NCBI GenBank assembly: GCA_017883215.1
Contig: JADGOA010000148.1
Coordinates: 1-8,690, forward strand
Reading direction: 5' to 3'
Source: Thermoanaerobaculia bacterium
Lineage (GTDB): Bacteria; Acidobacteriota; Thermoanaerobaculia; Gp7-AA8
DNA: 8,690 nucleotides
Positions 1-6,326 of this stretch are shown here, in pieces. Under the pieces are notes generated by a model. It saw only the letters and a list, made by a program, of their open reading frames with translations. It did no database searches and was not told the origin of the DNA. Position numbers and translations under genes: made by a program. Within the stretch, counting starts at the first letter, position 1, and each line of letters opens with the position of its first letter.

Positions 1-195
1 TCGTTCCCATTCCGGCCGCGGCCGCCGAAGCCTTCGGCTCCACCACGTCGGCCCACACCGCCTCATGTGCCAGTACAGCCCCCGCAACCACAGCCGAGCG
101 TTCCGCCTACGTCCCCCGGACAGGGCTTCCCATGGTTTTGGATCGCACTCATCATTATCCTGCTAGCAGTGGCCGCTTGGTGGTACTTCAAATAG
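1..195 (+). CDS. Proline-rich protein with C-terminal membrane anchor (3' end only)
   Basis: The frame is open from base 1 to a TAG at 193-195 and contains no start, so the gene begins outside the window. About 64 residues are visible. The first ~43 are a low-complexity linker dominated by Pro with Arg, Ser, Gln and Thr. They are followed by an aromatic turn (GFPWFW) and one strongly hydrophobic segment (IALIIILLAVAAWW) ending in YFK-stop. This is the usual form of a C-terminal single membrane span with almost nothing after it, so the rest of the protein would sit on one side of the membrane and be tethered by the flexible linker. The sequence does not reveal the family: a kinase, a FHA or zinc-ribbon protein, or a secreted repeat protein could all end this way. 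The reading is supported by the sharp linker/TM/stop pattern. No partner gene is visible upstream. Confidence 0.7.
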   Translation, partial: SFPFRPRPPKPSAPPRRPTPPHVPVQPPQPQPSVPPTSPGQGFPWFWIALIIILLAVAAWWYFK

Positions 196-266
196 AGGGG
201 CCGAGTCTCGTATCGCGCCTGATGACACGTTCCAGCAGTAGCTCTCCCGTGAGCGCGGGTTTGATA

Positions 267-310
267 GCCGCAGTGATAGCCGGGTGGCAAAATGCGAGGA
301 AAACTGCGGC
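267..310. repeat. 8-bp inverted repeat (hairpin) abutting the tRNA remnant
   Basis: GCCGCAGT at 267-274 is exactly complementary to ACTGCGGC at 303-310, with 28 bases between. A short direct repeat, TGATAGCCG, also occurs at 262-270 and 274-282. The structure ends seven bases before the tRNA-Glu sequence starts. It is not followed by a T-run, so it is not a convincing intrinsic terminator. It could be part of an element end or a recombinase accessory site, but that is inference. Confidence 0.4.
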
Positions 311-316
311 GATTCA

Positions 317-364
317 CGCCCTCTCACGGCGGTAACACGGGTTCAAATCCCGTATGCGCTACCA
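317..364 (+). tRNA. tRNA-Glu(CUC) 3' half (attachment-site remnant)
   Basis: Positions 317-320/328-331 pair as the anticodon stem (CGCC/GGCG) around a 7-base loop CTCTCAC with anticodon CTC at 323-325. A short variable region (TAAC) follows. The T arm is ACGGG-TTCAAAT-CCCGT (337-353), then the acceptor 3' strand ATGCGCT, discriminator A and encoded CCA (362-364). This matches the standard bacterial tRNA-Glu from the anticodon stem onward. Upstream of 317 the match stops: the outermost stem pair would be A-G, no D arm is present, and the 7 bases expected to pair with ATGCGCT are not at the right distance. The nearest partial candidate, AGCGC at 252-256, would make a 113-nt RNA with no D arm. 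It is therefore a 3' half-gene, the portion normally duplicated as att core when an island or phage integrates at a tRNA gene, and it is probably not functional as a tRNA. Confidence 0.7.
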
Positions 365-415
365 GCTCACAGCAAACAACTTAGTCATAGATTCCGACGC
401 TCCGCATTTTCCCTC

Positions 416-436
416 GGCGTCACCCGGGCGTCACCC
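416..436. repeat. Tandem 10-bp direct repeat GGCGTCACCC, 11-bp period
   Basis: GGCGTCACCC occurs at 416-425 and again at 427-436, so the copies lie about one helical turn apart, roughly 50 bases beyond the tRNA 3' half. Helically phased direct repeats beside an att core could be accessory sites for a recombinase or excisionase. That role is inferred only from position. The rest of 365-648 contains no convincing gene, only a 55-codon minus-strand frame of doubtful status and the promoter region of the gene at 649. Confidence 0.4.
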
Positions 437-635
437 ATTTGTGGTTTCTCGTCCTCTTCTCAGTCGACAAAACCCGTATCTCGGCGCCGCGCGCACCTGA
501 CCCGAGGCAAACCCCCACCGGGGCGGCTCGGGGATCTAGTCTAAAGGCAGACACGCTCGTTGGGTCTGAGGCTTGGGACACCGTCATCCCGCGCGGCACG
601 TGAGCCGGTTCATCGGCCTTTCACCCCAACCCGGA

Positions 636-641
636 TAGACT
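636..641 (+). promoter_or_regulatory. Putative -10 box (TAGACT), possible leaderless promoter
   Basis: TAGACT at 636-641 resembles a sigma-70 -10 hexamer and would start transcription around 647-649, essentially at the ATG at 649. No Shine-Dalgarno sequence precedes that ATG, which agrees with a leaderless message. No good -35 element is seen at 16-18 bases; the closest TTCATC (609-614) is too far away. Confidence 0.35.
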
Positions 642-648
642 CACCTTC

Positions 649-1308
649 ATGAGATTTCAGCTTCGCGTGAGCGGCGCACGCCGGATCTGTCTCGCGGCCA
701 TCGTGGTCGTCACAACCATGGTCGCCACCGCACAGGGAGCGTCGCTTTCAGTCGACGTCTTCGGTGCCTGGACGCAGCCGCGCGCGATCGGCATGATTCG
801 TGGCGTCGCCGCGAACGCCGGCTTCGGCTCGCGTCTTCTGCCGGGAGCGGGCGTAACGCTGTTCCTCGATCCGATGTGGGCGCTGAGCGCCGGAATCTCG
901 CGAGGCTCGACAGGGATCAACGTGATCGCGAACGGCGCGCCGAGGGACCGCTCGACCGTCGGCTTCGAAGAACGGTCGCTCGTCCTGCGCCGCTTTTTTC
1001 CGCTGAGCGACTCGTTCGCGCTCTCCGCGGGTGCCGGCGTGGTTTCGCTGATCACGCGCGACATACGCCGGCCGATCACGTCGGGCCGGGTCACGCTGAT
1101 CCGCGTGAGCTCGCCGGATCACGGTGGAGCAGTCGTGAGCGTGGGCGCGCGCTACCGCCTTTCGCCGCGTCTGTCGCTGAGCACTAACGTCGAGTACGGT
1201 CCGTTCCGCTCAACGGCCGAGGTGCGCCGGATCGAGTTCCCGCAAGACAACATGGAGACCGACTTTCATCTGTTCGTGGTGAAGACCGGCCTCGATTTCC
1301 GGTTCTGA
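649..1308 (+). CDS. Outer-membrane beta-barrel protein
   Basis: This 219-residue protein starts with a classical Sec signal: basic residues (R2, R6, R11, R12), a hydrophobic core (LAAIVVVTTMVAT) and a small-residue cleavage region near AQGA, about residue 30. The mature part alternates polar and non-polar residues in repeated amphipathic strands separated by short turns, has many Gly, Ser and Arg and no Cys, and ends in an aromatic C-terminus (FRF). That C-terminus is the signature recognised by the Bam machinery. Size and pattern fit an 8-stranded barrel of the OmpW/OmpA-like or porin-like beta-barrel domain type; the exact subfamily and any transported substrate cannot be told. The ATG at 649 is the first start before the signal peptide and has no Shine-Dalgarno, which suggests leaderless translation. 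It converges on a decayed Omp85-like fragment, with the two stops seven bases apart. Confidence 0.8.
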   Translation: MRFQLRVSGARRICLAAIVVVTTMVATAQGASLSVDVFGAWTQPRAIGMIRGVAANAGFGSRLLPGAGVTLFLDPMWALSAGISRGSTGINVIANGAPRDRSTVGFEERSLVLRRFFPLSDSFALSAGAGVVSLITRDIRRPITSGRVTLIRVSSPDHGGAVVSVGARYRLSPRLSLSTNVEYGPFRSTAEVRRIEFPQDNMETDFHLFVVKTGLDFRF

Positions 1309-1322
1309 AGCGGGATCAGAAC
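1302..1322. terminator. 7-bp inverted repeat across convergent stop codons
   Basis: GTTCTGA (1302-1308) pairs with TCAGAAC (1316-1322) around a 7-base loop. The stem contains the TGA of the beta-barrel gene on the plus strand and the TGA of the minus-strand remnant. It may act as a weak bidirectional stop signal. There is no clear T-run on either side, so terminator function is uncertain. Confidence 0.3.
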
Positions 1323-1690
1323 GCCTGCATCGTCGAGATCGAGAACACGCGGCCGCGATGGCTCAACGGGCCGTCGTTCAGCGCGTAGGCGATGTCGAAG
1401 CGCAGCAGTGCCGACTCGAATCTCGCCAGGCCGAAGCGGAGGCCGATTCCAACGTCCGTCTTCATGCCGGACAGCCTGAGGTTGCGTTCGACGGCCTGGC
1501 CGCTGTCAGCAAACAAGGCGATGCTCGGCCCGAACATCTGCAGGAGCTCGTGGCCGGGAAGATCCGGTGCTCGACATTCATGAGGACGCGCTGCGTTCCT
1601 CGAACGAGAAATCGGGTTAGGCCCGCAGGCCGTACTGCCCGAGCCAACCGAAGATTGATGCGCCAGACCAACACCTGCGACACCGCCGTA
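1316..1690 (-). pseudogene. Omp85/BamA-like surface antigen, frameshifted C-terminal remnant
   Basis: The last ~80 residues in one frame (from about 1560 down to 1316) contain MFGPSIALFADSGQ, then KTDVGIGLRFGL, LLRFDIAYAL and a final QAF. These resemble the last strands of Omp85/D15 barrels (an FxDxG-like strand, a GxGLR strand and an aromatic C-terminus). Continuing upstream, the homologous-looking sequence moves to a second frame (GTQRVLMNVEHRIFP, roughly 1600-1560), then a third frame with an internal stop (GQYGLRA-stop-PDFSFE, roughly 1640-1600). It then returns to the second frame (VSQVLVWRINLRLA, roughly 1690-1640). At least three frame changes and one stop in ~130 codons indicate a decaying gene rather than one sequencing slip. 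Nothing of the POTRA domains is present; the sequence gives way to the next gene's stop at 1713. The family call comes from motif recognition only. Confidence 0.6.
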
Positions 1691-1712
1691 TTCCGGGATG
1701 CCGATGCGGTCC

Positions 1713-3656
1713 TCAGCGCAACGAAGCAGCCCGCGGTTTCAGCGGCGGCGCGTTCTTCTCGCAGAGTACGACGTAGCCGTCCTGCTCCAGCAGCGCGAAG
1801 CCGTGGTCGGTGCAGATCTGCGAACGCCACTCGGGCACGAGCAGCAGGTGCTGTGCCGGACTCGAGAACTCCGCCGCGGTTCCGCGGCCGACCTGCAGCG
1901 GCGTGCCGGCGGCGTAGTTCGAGCTGACGGTCGGACTGAACAAGCCGATCGTCGTCAGGTCGCCGCCCGTGACGTGCTCACGCGAGGCCACGGCGGACAG
2001 CCGGACCAGCGGCTCGCGCATACGGAGATCGGCGAATGGGACGATCACGAGCGCCGACGCCAGAAGAATGATTCCGTTCGCCACGGCCGCGCAGGTGATC
2101 GGCCTCCAGATCGCGGAGGCGTGCCGCCGGAGATTACGCCCGAAGTCGCGGACGAACAGCCACTGAGAGGCGGCGGCGAGGCCGATGATCACGAACGCGA
2201 CGCGGACCGAGAGTGGCACGGGCTCGACGGAGTCCGCCATCGCCCGCGCGCGTGGCGACAGGTGCCCGTACAGCAAGAGACGCTCGGCGCCGGCGCCGGC
2301 GGCCATGAACGCCAGAGCGATCGTCGCCGCCGAAACGTACGCGAGTTTGCGAACGATCGATGAAAGCATCCGCCGGCGATCGATGCTGCTGTCCGCCGCG
2401 GTGCTGCGGACGAGCAGCACGCAAAGCGCGATGCTGAAGGCCGGCCAGACCGGCCAAGTGTAATTCGGCAACTTCGTCGACATCGCGCTGTAGAAGACAA
2501 TCGTGGCCAGCGCCCACGAGAGCGGGAAGCCCCATCGCTCATAGCTGACGCGGCTGCGCAGCGGCGTCGCCAGCAGCACGAACAGGAAGGCCACGAGCGA
2601 CCCGCCGAGGATCAGGACGACCAGCGAGTGGTAGAAAACAGAGCCGCTGTGGCCCTGCAGGGCGGACGTGCCGCGGACGAAGTGCTGGCGGACGAAGAAC
2701 TCGTAGAGGAACGCACGGCCCTCGCGCAGATACAACGCCGTGTAGAACGCGGCGGAAAGGATGACTGCCAGCGCAAATGACGGCGCCGTTGCGCGGATCG
2801 CGCGCGCGGTCCGCGAGGCGAAGCGCCGCGCGAAACCTTCGGCCTCGCTGTCGCCCTGAATCGCCGCGATGACAGCATGACAGAAGATCGCGAACGCGGG
2901 CAGTACGATGCCGATCAGCCCTTTCACCGCCACCGCTCCCGCCATCCCGATGCCCGTTACGATCGTCTCGCGCCCCGACAGCTCGAGCGTCCCGCGCCGC
3001 ATCAGCGCTCTCGTGAAGACGAGCAGCGGCGCCAGCAGGAAGAAAGTGAGCATCGGATCGAGGAGGACCGTGGCCGCTCCGGCGAACGGAAGAATGCCCG
3101 CCGCATACGCGACCATGGGAGTCAGCGGCGAGAACAGCCACGGCGGCAGCGTGGCGACGTCGGCGTCGAAGGCGCTCGCGCAGGCCGGCCCGAACCGGCG
3201 CCAGAACAAGCCGAGGGCGGCGACGGTCAGGAGCGAGAAGCAGAGGCTCGGCAGGCGCGCAGCGAGGATGCTGACGTGCGCGGGATCGCCGTCGATGGCC
3301 GCGTCGGCGGCCAGAATCGTCCAGACATACGTGGGCGGTTTCTCGTAGAACGGCTTGCCGTCCCAGGTCTGCAAGACATGATGCCCGGACTTCATCTCTT
3401 CCGCGATCCGGCGGTAGAGCGCCTCGTCGAGATCGAACGTCGGGACGACGAACGTCATCACGATTGCCACCGCCAGGGCGAACATTGCCGCCGCGGCCAT
3501 GATGCGGATGGCGCGGCTGCGCGCCGGCGCCTCATCGGAGTTTTCTTCCTCGTGCACGCGATCGGAGAAGGGAAGCCATCGCCCCGCGCCGGCGGAGCTT
3601 CGCTGCACGCGGTTGCCCACTGCGGGATCGAGGCGATGTCGCATGTGTCTTCCCAT
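1713..3656 (-). CDS. ArnT-like GT-C glycosyltransferase (GT39/GT83 superfamily)
   Basis: This 647-residue polytopic inner-membrane protein belongs to the superfamily that transfers a sugar from a polyprenyl-phosphate donor to a lipid or protein on the periplasmic face. The first membrane segment (about 53-72) is followed by the catalytic loop FDLDEALYRRIAEEM (74-88), with the acidic D75/D77/E78 cluster typical of GT-C enzymes. Then comes GKPFYEKPPTYVW (100-112), the counterpart of the KPPL/YW motif of ArnT. Many further hydrophobic segments follow, with KLPNYTWPVWP around residue 405, which corresponds to the conserved KLPHY-like segment of ArnT relatives. The last ~90 residues are hydrophilic, as expected for the periplasmic C-terminal domain. 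The start is uncertain: M1 has no ribosome site, whereas M5 (3644) is preceded by GGAAGA, and the first ~50 residues are not membrane-like. The donor and acceptor sugar cannot be predicted. It is divergent from the second GT-C gene. Confidence 0.85.
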   Translation of the reverse strand: MGRHMRHRLDPAVGNRVQRSSAGAGRWLPFSDRVHEEENSDEAPARSRAIRIMAAAAMFALAVAIVMTFVVPTFDLDEALYRRIAEEMKSGHHVLQTWDGKPFYEKPPTYVWTILAADAAIDGDPAHVSILAARLPSLCFSLLTVAALGLFWRRFGPACASAFDADVATLPPWLFSPLTPMVAYAAGILPFAGAATVLLDPMLTFFLLAPLLVFTRALMRRGTLELSGRETIVTGIGMAGAVAVKGLIGIVLPAFAIFCHAVIAAIQGDSEAEGFARRFASRTARAIRATAPSFALAVILSAAFYTALYLREGRAFLYEFFVRQHFVRGTSALQGHSGSVFYHSLVVLILGGSLVAFLFVLLATPLRSRVSYERWGFPLSWALATIVFYSAMSTKLPNYTWPVWPAFSIALCVLLVRSTAADSSIDRRRMLSSIVRKLAYVSAATIALAFMAAGAGAERLLLYGHLSPRARAMADSVEPVPLSVRVAFVIIGLAAASQWLFVRDFGRNLRRHASAIWRPITCAAVANGIILLASALVIVPFADLRMREPLVRLSAVASREHVTGGDLTTIGLFSPTVSSNYAAGTPLQVGRGTAAEFSSPAQHLLLVPEWRSQICTDHGFALLEQDGYVVLCEKNAPPLKPRAASLR

Positions 3657-4056
3657 TATCGGAGCATCTCATGAAGCGGCGACGAACCCCGGGCTCCGCA
3701 ATCGCCTTTCGGCGGAGGCGGAGCCGGAAATTGGCGTGTCAACGCAGCACCGACAAAACATGCCGGCGCACGCCAGCCATGCCGCGAGCGCCGCCTCCTG
3801 GGCGCACTCGAGTCCCGGCACGCCCGCGACGCGAGCCGCTCCAGATGAACCCGCAGCTCGAGGCGGCCTTGGCCGCCGTCGCCAGGGGGAAGCCAATCGT
3901 GTTCGCTGGTCCGCGGCCGGAGCGCCGGAGGGCGGGGCGCACGGAGTGGCGACGCCCGTAAGTCCTTTCGGCCGCGTTCAAGTCCCCGACGACGACGCGT
4001 TAGTGTCGTCGTTCGAAACGATGAGCTGCTGCTCGATGCCGTGACGGCAAGGCAGT
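3657..4056. other. Intergenic region between divergent glycosyltransferase genes
   Basis: This is about 400 bases with no convincing gene. Several overlapping frames are open because of the high GC, but all translate into Arg/Pro/Ala-rich sequence typical of antisense or non-coding DNA. The only segment that looks protein-like is a 38-codon plus-strand frame from the ATG at 3845 to 3961. It has no ribosome-binding site and quickly turns into Arg/Pro-rich sequence. The region must hold the divergent promoters for both glycosyltransferases, but I could not pick a convincing -35/-10 pair. A hairpin lies at 3989-4012. Confidence 0.5.
3989..4012. repeat. 8-bp inverted repeat (ACGACGAC / GTCGTCGT)
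   Basis: ACGACGAC at 3989-3996 pairs with GTCGTCGT at 4005-4012 around an 8-base loop (GCGTTAGT). It lies about 60 bases before the probable start of the plus-strand glycosyltransferase. It could be a leader hairpin or an operator-like palindrome. No T-run follows, so it is not a standard terminator. Confidence 0.35.
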
Positions 4057-4064
4057 AGGAGGGG
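4057..4064 (+). promoter_or_regulatory. Strong Shine-Dalgarno (AGGAGGGG) upstream of GTG 4071
   Basis: AGGAGG at 4057-4062 is a near-perfect anti-16S match, eight bases before the GTG at 4071. It is the main argument for the long form of the downstream glycosyltransferase. No other candidate start in that frame has a comparable site. Confidence 0.5.
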
Positions 4065-4070
4065 TCGGCC

Positions 4071-5891
4071 GTGACAATGTCAAGATTGGCAGCGGGCACG
4101 CACAGTGCGGTCACGACTGCTGCAGCTACCTGCACGCGCGGTTCTCGGAAGCGTGCGACCTTCTGCCCGCGCTGCGGACTTGGCGAACAAACGGTAGAAT
4201 CGCGCGCCGGCACTGCGACGCCGGACGACGCCGCGCATCAGCGTGGCAACACTCTGGTTTGCGTGCAAAGCGATCGGACGGATTTCTCCAAAGTCGAGCG
4301 GATGACGCTCACCGCACTGGTGACACTCTCGCTGGCGCTGCGAGCTGTCGCGTATTTCCGCTACCGTTTCGACTCCGACGAGCCGCAACATCTCCACGTC
4401 GCGTGGGGCTGGACTGCAGGCCTGGTCCAGTACCGCGACTACTTCGACAACCACGCGCCGCTCTTCCACATGCTCTCCGCGCCGCTGCTGAAGGCACTCG
4501 GCGAACGCGCCGACATCCTCCTGTACATGCGAGCGCCGATGCTGCCGCTGTTCGCGATCGTGCTCGGCTGCACCTACGCGATCGCCCGGCGTTTCTATTC
4601 GCCGCGCGCCGCGCTCTGGTCGGTCGTGATGTTGTCGCTGTATCCGTCGTTCTTCCTCAAATCGCTCGAGTACAGAACCGACAACCTCTGGAATACCGTC
4701 TGGATGATTGCGCTCCTCGTACTCACCGGCGGGACGGCCACACTGGCGCGCATCTTCGCGGTGGGAGTGATCCTCGGCGTGGCGGCGTGCGTGTCGCTGA
4801 AGACATCGTTCCTCGTGTTATCGCTCGCTCTCGCTGCCATCGGGACTCGCTTCGCATTCGGCGAGCGTTTTCGCGCCGCAGAGCTTCTCGGCAAAGCAGG
4901 CACGTTCACCGCCGGCTTCGTGATCGCGCCCGCTGCGATCGCGGCATGGTTCGCGCACCTCGGCGCGCTGCCAAACCTCATCTACTGCGCCTTCGAGTTC
5001 AACAAGCTGATCGCGCAGACGACCGCCCACGTCGTGCTACTGCGGATCAGCTATCCCTTCGCGCTGGCGCTCGTGCTGTGGTACGGACGACAAATCGCAT
5101 CTCGCTCCGGGAACGATGCCGCCGCTCGGACGCGCTTCTTTCTCGGCATGCTCCTGGCGATGTGTGCCGTGACGCTGGCAGGCCTCTGGGTGCTGATCTC
5201 TCCGCGCGATCTCCTGCCGATCATGCCGCTCATGGCCATGATGTTCTGCGGCTGGGTCGTTCGGGTGGCCACCGACCGGAGGACCGTGGCCGCGGCGTTC
5301 GCGACCGCGGCGGTCTTTTTCGTTGCGGTCATCGCATACGACACGGGCTGGTTCGAGAATGGCACGGCCGAGCAAATCACGCTGATGGATCAGGCTCTGC
5401 ACCTGACAAAGCCTGACGAGCCGCTCATGGACCTCAAAGGCGAGACGGTGTATCGACGCCGTCCCTACTACTACATCTTAGAGAAAATCACGCGCGACGC
5501 GATCCGCGCCGGGCTCCTTCCCGATCGCTTGGCCGAGGCGGTCGTGAGCGCGCGCTGCTACGTCGTCCAGGCGGACGGCCCGTTCTTTCCGGCACGATCG
5601 CGAATGTTCCTCAGCGCGCATTTCATGGCTGTCGGCAGGCTGCGCGCAGCCGGGCAGTGGGTCAAGGCGGACGACACTTTCACCGTCGCAGTTCCCGGCG
5701 ACTACGTTCTCCTCGACAAGACGGGCGAAACTGCGGGTATGCTCGATGGGTCCACGTACTCCGGACGGCGACGGCTGGCAGCCGGCCCGCATCACTTTGT
5801 GCGATCGAAGCCAGGCCGCGTCGCGCTCCTGTGGGCACCGGCGTTCGAGCGCGGGTTCTCCCCGTTTCATCTGAAAGACCGCGACTTCTGA
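4071..5891 (+). CDS. GT-C family membrane glycosyltransferase
   Basis: This is a polytopic inner-membrane protein of 606 residues in its long form. After the first membrane segment (about 80-95) it has FDSDEPQHLHVAWGW (100-114), whose D101/D103/E104 acidic cluster plus His residues match the catalytic first loop of GT39/ArnT-like enzymes. DYFDNHAPLFH follows (123-133), replacing the usual KPP segment. About ten hydrophobic stretches come next, then a hydrophilic C-terminal domain of ~150 residues, probably periplasmic. It likely transfers a polyprenyl-linked sugar during surface glycan synthesis; the substrate is unknown. The start is open: GTG 4071 has an excellent ribosome site, but residues 1-77 are not membrane-like, use rarer codons and contain a lone CPRCG. 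A -10-like TAGAAT lies inside them at 4195. The recognisable protein begins at ATG 4302 (M78), with GTG 4263 as a further option. Its TGA overlaps the next ATG by one base. Confidence 0.85.
   Translation: MTMSRLAAGTHSAVTTAAATCTRGSRKRATFCPRCGLGEQTVESRAGTATPDDAAHQRGNTLVCVQSDRTDFSKVERMTLTALVTLSLALRAVAYFRYRFDSDEPQHLHVAWGWTAGLVQYRDYFDNHAPLFHMLSAPLLKALGERADILLYMRAPMLPLFAIVLGCTYAIARRFYSPRAALWSVVMLSLYPSFFLKSLEYRTDNLWNTVWMIALLVLTGGTATLARIFAVGVILGVAACVSLKTSFLVLSLALAAIGTRFAFGERFRAAELLGKAGTFTAGFVIAPAAIAAWFAHLGALPNLIYCAFEFNKLIAQTTAHVVLLRISYPFALALVLWYGRQIASRSGNDAAARTRFFLGMLLAMCAVTLAGLWVLISPRDLLPIMPLMAMMFCGWVVRVATDRRTVAAAFATAAVFFVAVIAYDTGWFENGTAEQITLMDQALHLTKPDEPLMDLKGETVYRRRPYYYILEKITRDAIRAGLLPDRLAEAVVSARCYVVQADGPFFPARSRMFLSAHFMAVGRLRAAGQWVKADDTFTVAVPGDYVLLDKTGETAGMLDGSTYSGRRRLAAGPHHFVRSKPGRVALLWAPAFERGFSPFHLKDRDF
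4195..4200 (+). promoter_or_regulatory. Putative -10 box (TAGAAT) inside the long-form N-terminus
   Basis: TAGAAT at 4195-4200 is one base from the consensus TATAAT. It would give transcription from about 4207, leaving starts at GTG 4263 or ATG 4302 for the shorter glycosyltransferase. No good -35 is seen at the right spacing (TTGGCG at 4180-4185 is too close). If real, it contradicts the 4071 start. Confidence 0.3.
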
Positions 5892-5985
5892 TGCAGGCAT
5901 CACCTGATCTCTCACGCGTTCTGATCCTCGCCACACATCCCGACGACGACGTGATCGGCGCCGGCGGATTGATCCAGCGCGCCAC
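5891..5985 (+). pseudogene. PIG-L family deacetylase, truncated N-terminus
   Basis: The ATG at 5891 overlaps the preceding TGA (TGATG), a typical translationally coupled arrangement. The first 31 residues contain RVLILATHPDDDVIGAGGLI, the diagnostic N-terminal strand and metal site of the PIG-L/LmbE family (normally HPDDE-x-x-G-x-GG). H16 and D19 would be zinc ligands, and the usual fifth residue Glu is Asp here. Family members are ~220-270 residues and deacetylate N-acetylglucosamine-type sugars. This one loses all resemblance after about residue 31, where the sequence joins a recombinase fragment; the frame continues as unrelated sequence to a stop at 6074-6076. The catalytic core is missing, so the fragment cannot be active. 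Coupling to the glycosyltransferase suggests that the intact ancestor deacetylated a sugar in the same pathway. Confidence 0.75.
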
Positions 5986-6326
5986 AAGTAGTACGCGCCG
6001 GTTACGTGTGGCCGAACACTCGAACTGGCCGGCCAGTGGGCAACGTTACGCACACGCTCGACGATCTCGCCACTGACGCTGGCGTTCCCCGTTTCTCACT
6101 GCACGATCTCCGGGCGACCGGGAACACGTGGCTGGCAAACGCCGGAGTGGACGAGCGCATCCGGCAGTACCTCATGGGCCACAAGGATGGCGGGGCAGTG
6201 ATCACGCGCTACACGAAGATCACTGCGGACACTGAGCGCGAGATCAGGGACGCAGTTCGCGTCTTCGATAAGATCAGGAAGACGAAGGAAAACGTCACGT
6301 CCATTCGAGTGCGCCGATCAGCGTAG
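5985..6326 (+). pseudogene. Tyrosine recombinase (integrase), C-terminal catalytic fragment
   Basis: The frame ending at the TAG at 6324-6326 encodes the second half of a tyrosine recombinase catalytic domain. YVWPN and TGRPVG (about 6003-6035) match the strand before box II. The box II HDLR has its His at 6102-6104. LMGHKD has its His at 6180-6182, and ITRYTK has the nucleophile Tyr at 6210-6212. The spacing between these is normal for phage/island integrases. Missing are the DNA-binding N-terminal domains and the first catalytic Arg, because the frame meets a stop (TGA 5970-5972) inside the PIG-L fragment. The GTG at 6006 is only a chance start. The join falls between about 5973 and 6003. 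The fragment cannot be an active integrase alone, but its catalytic motifs are undamaged, so the truncation looks recent, or the join is an assembly artefact. Confidence 0.8.

Noticed and set aside
252..364. Full tRNA using AGCGC at 252-256 as the 5' acceptor strand
   Set aside because: It would be 113 nt with two unpaired acceptor positions or wobbles, no D arm and an unexplained insertion; the 3' half alone is the better reading.
420..587. 55-codon minus-strand frame ending in NHKWVTPG, close to the tRNA remnant
   Set aside because: It has no ribosome site and overlaps the probable promoter of the beta-barrel gene; the resemblance to integrase tails is from memory only. Kept as a note under the repeat finding.
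3845..3961. Short plus-strand frame starting MNPQLEAALAAV
   Set aside because: Only the first ~20 residues look protein-like; no ribosome site, no recognisable family, and it ends in Arg/Pro-rich sequence.
3656..4213. Long minus-strand frame (185 codons) between the glycosyltransferases
   Set aside because: Arg/Pro/Ser-rich with no domain, overlaps the start region of the plus-strand gene; typical of GC-rich non-coding DNA.
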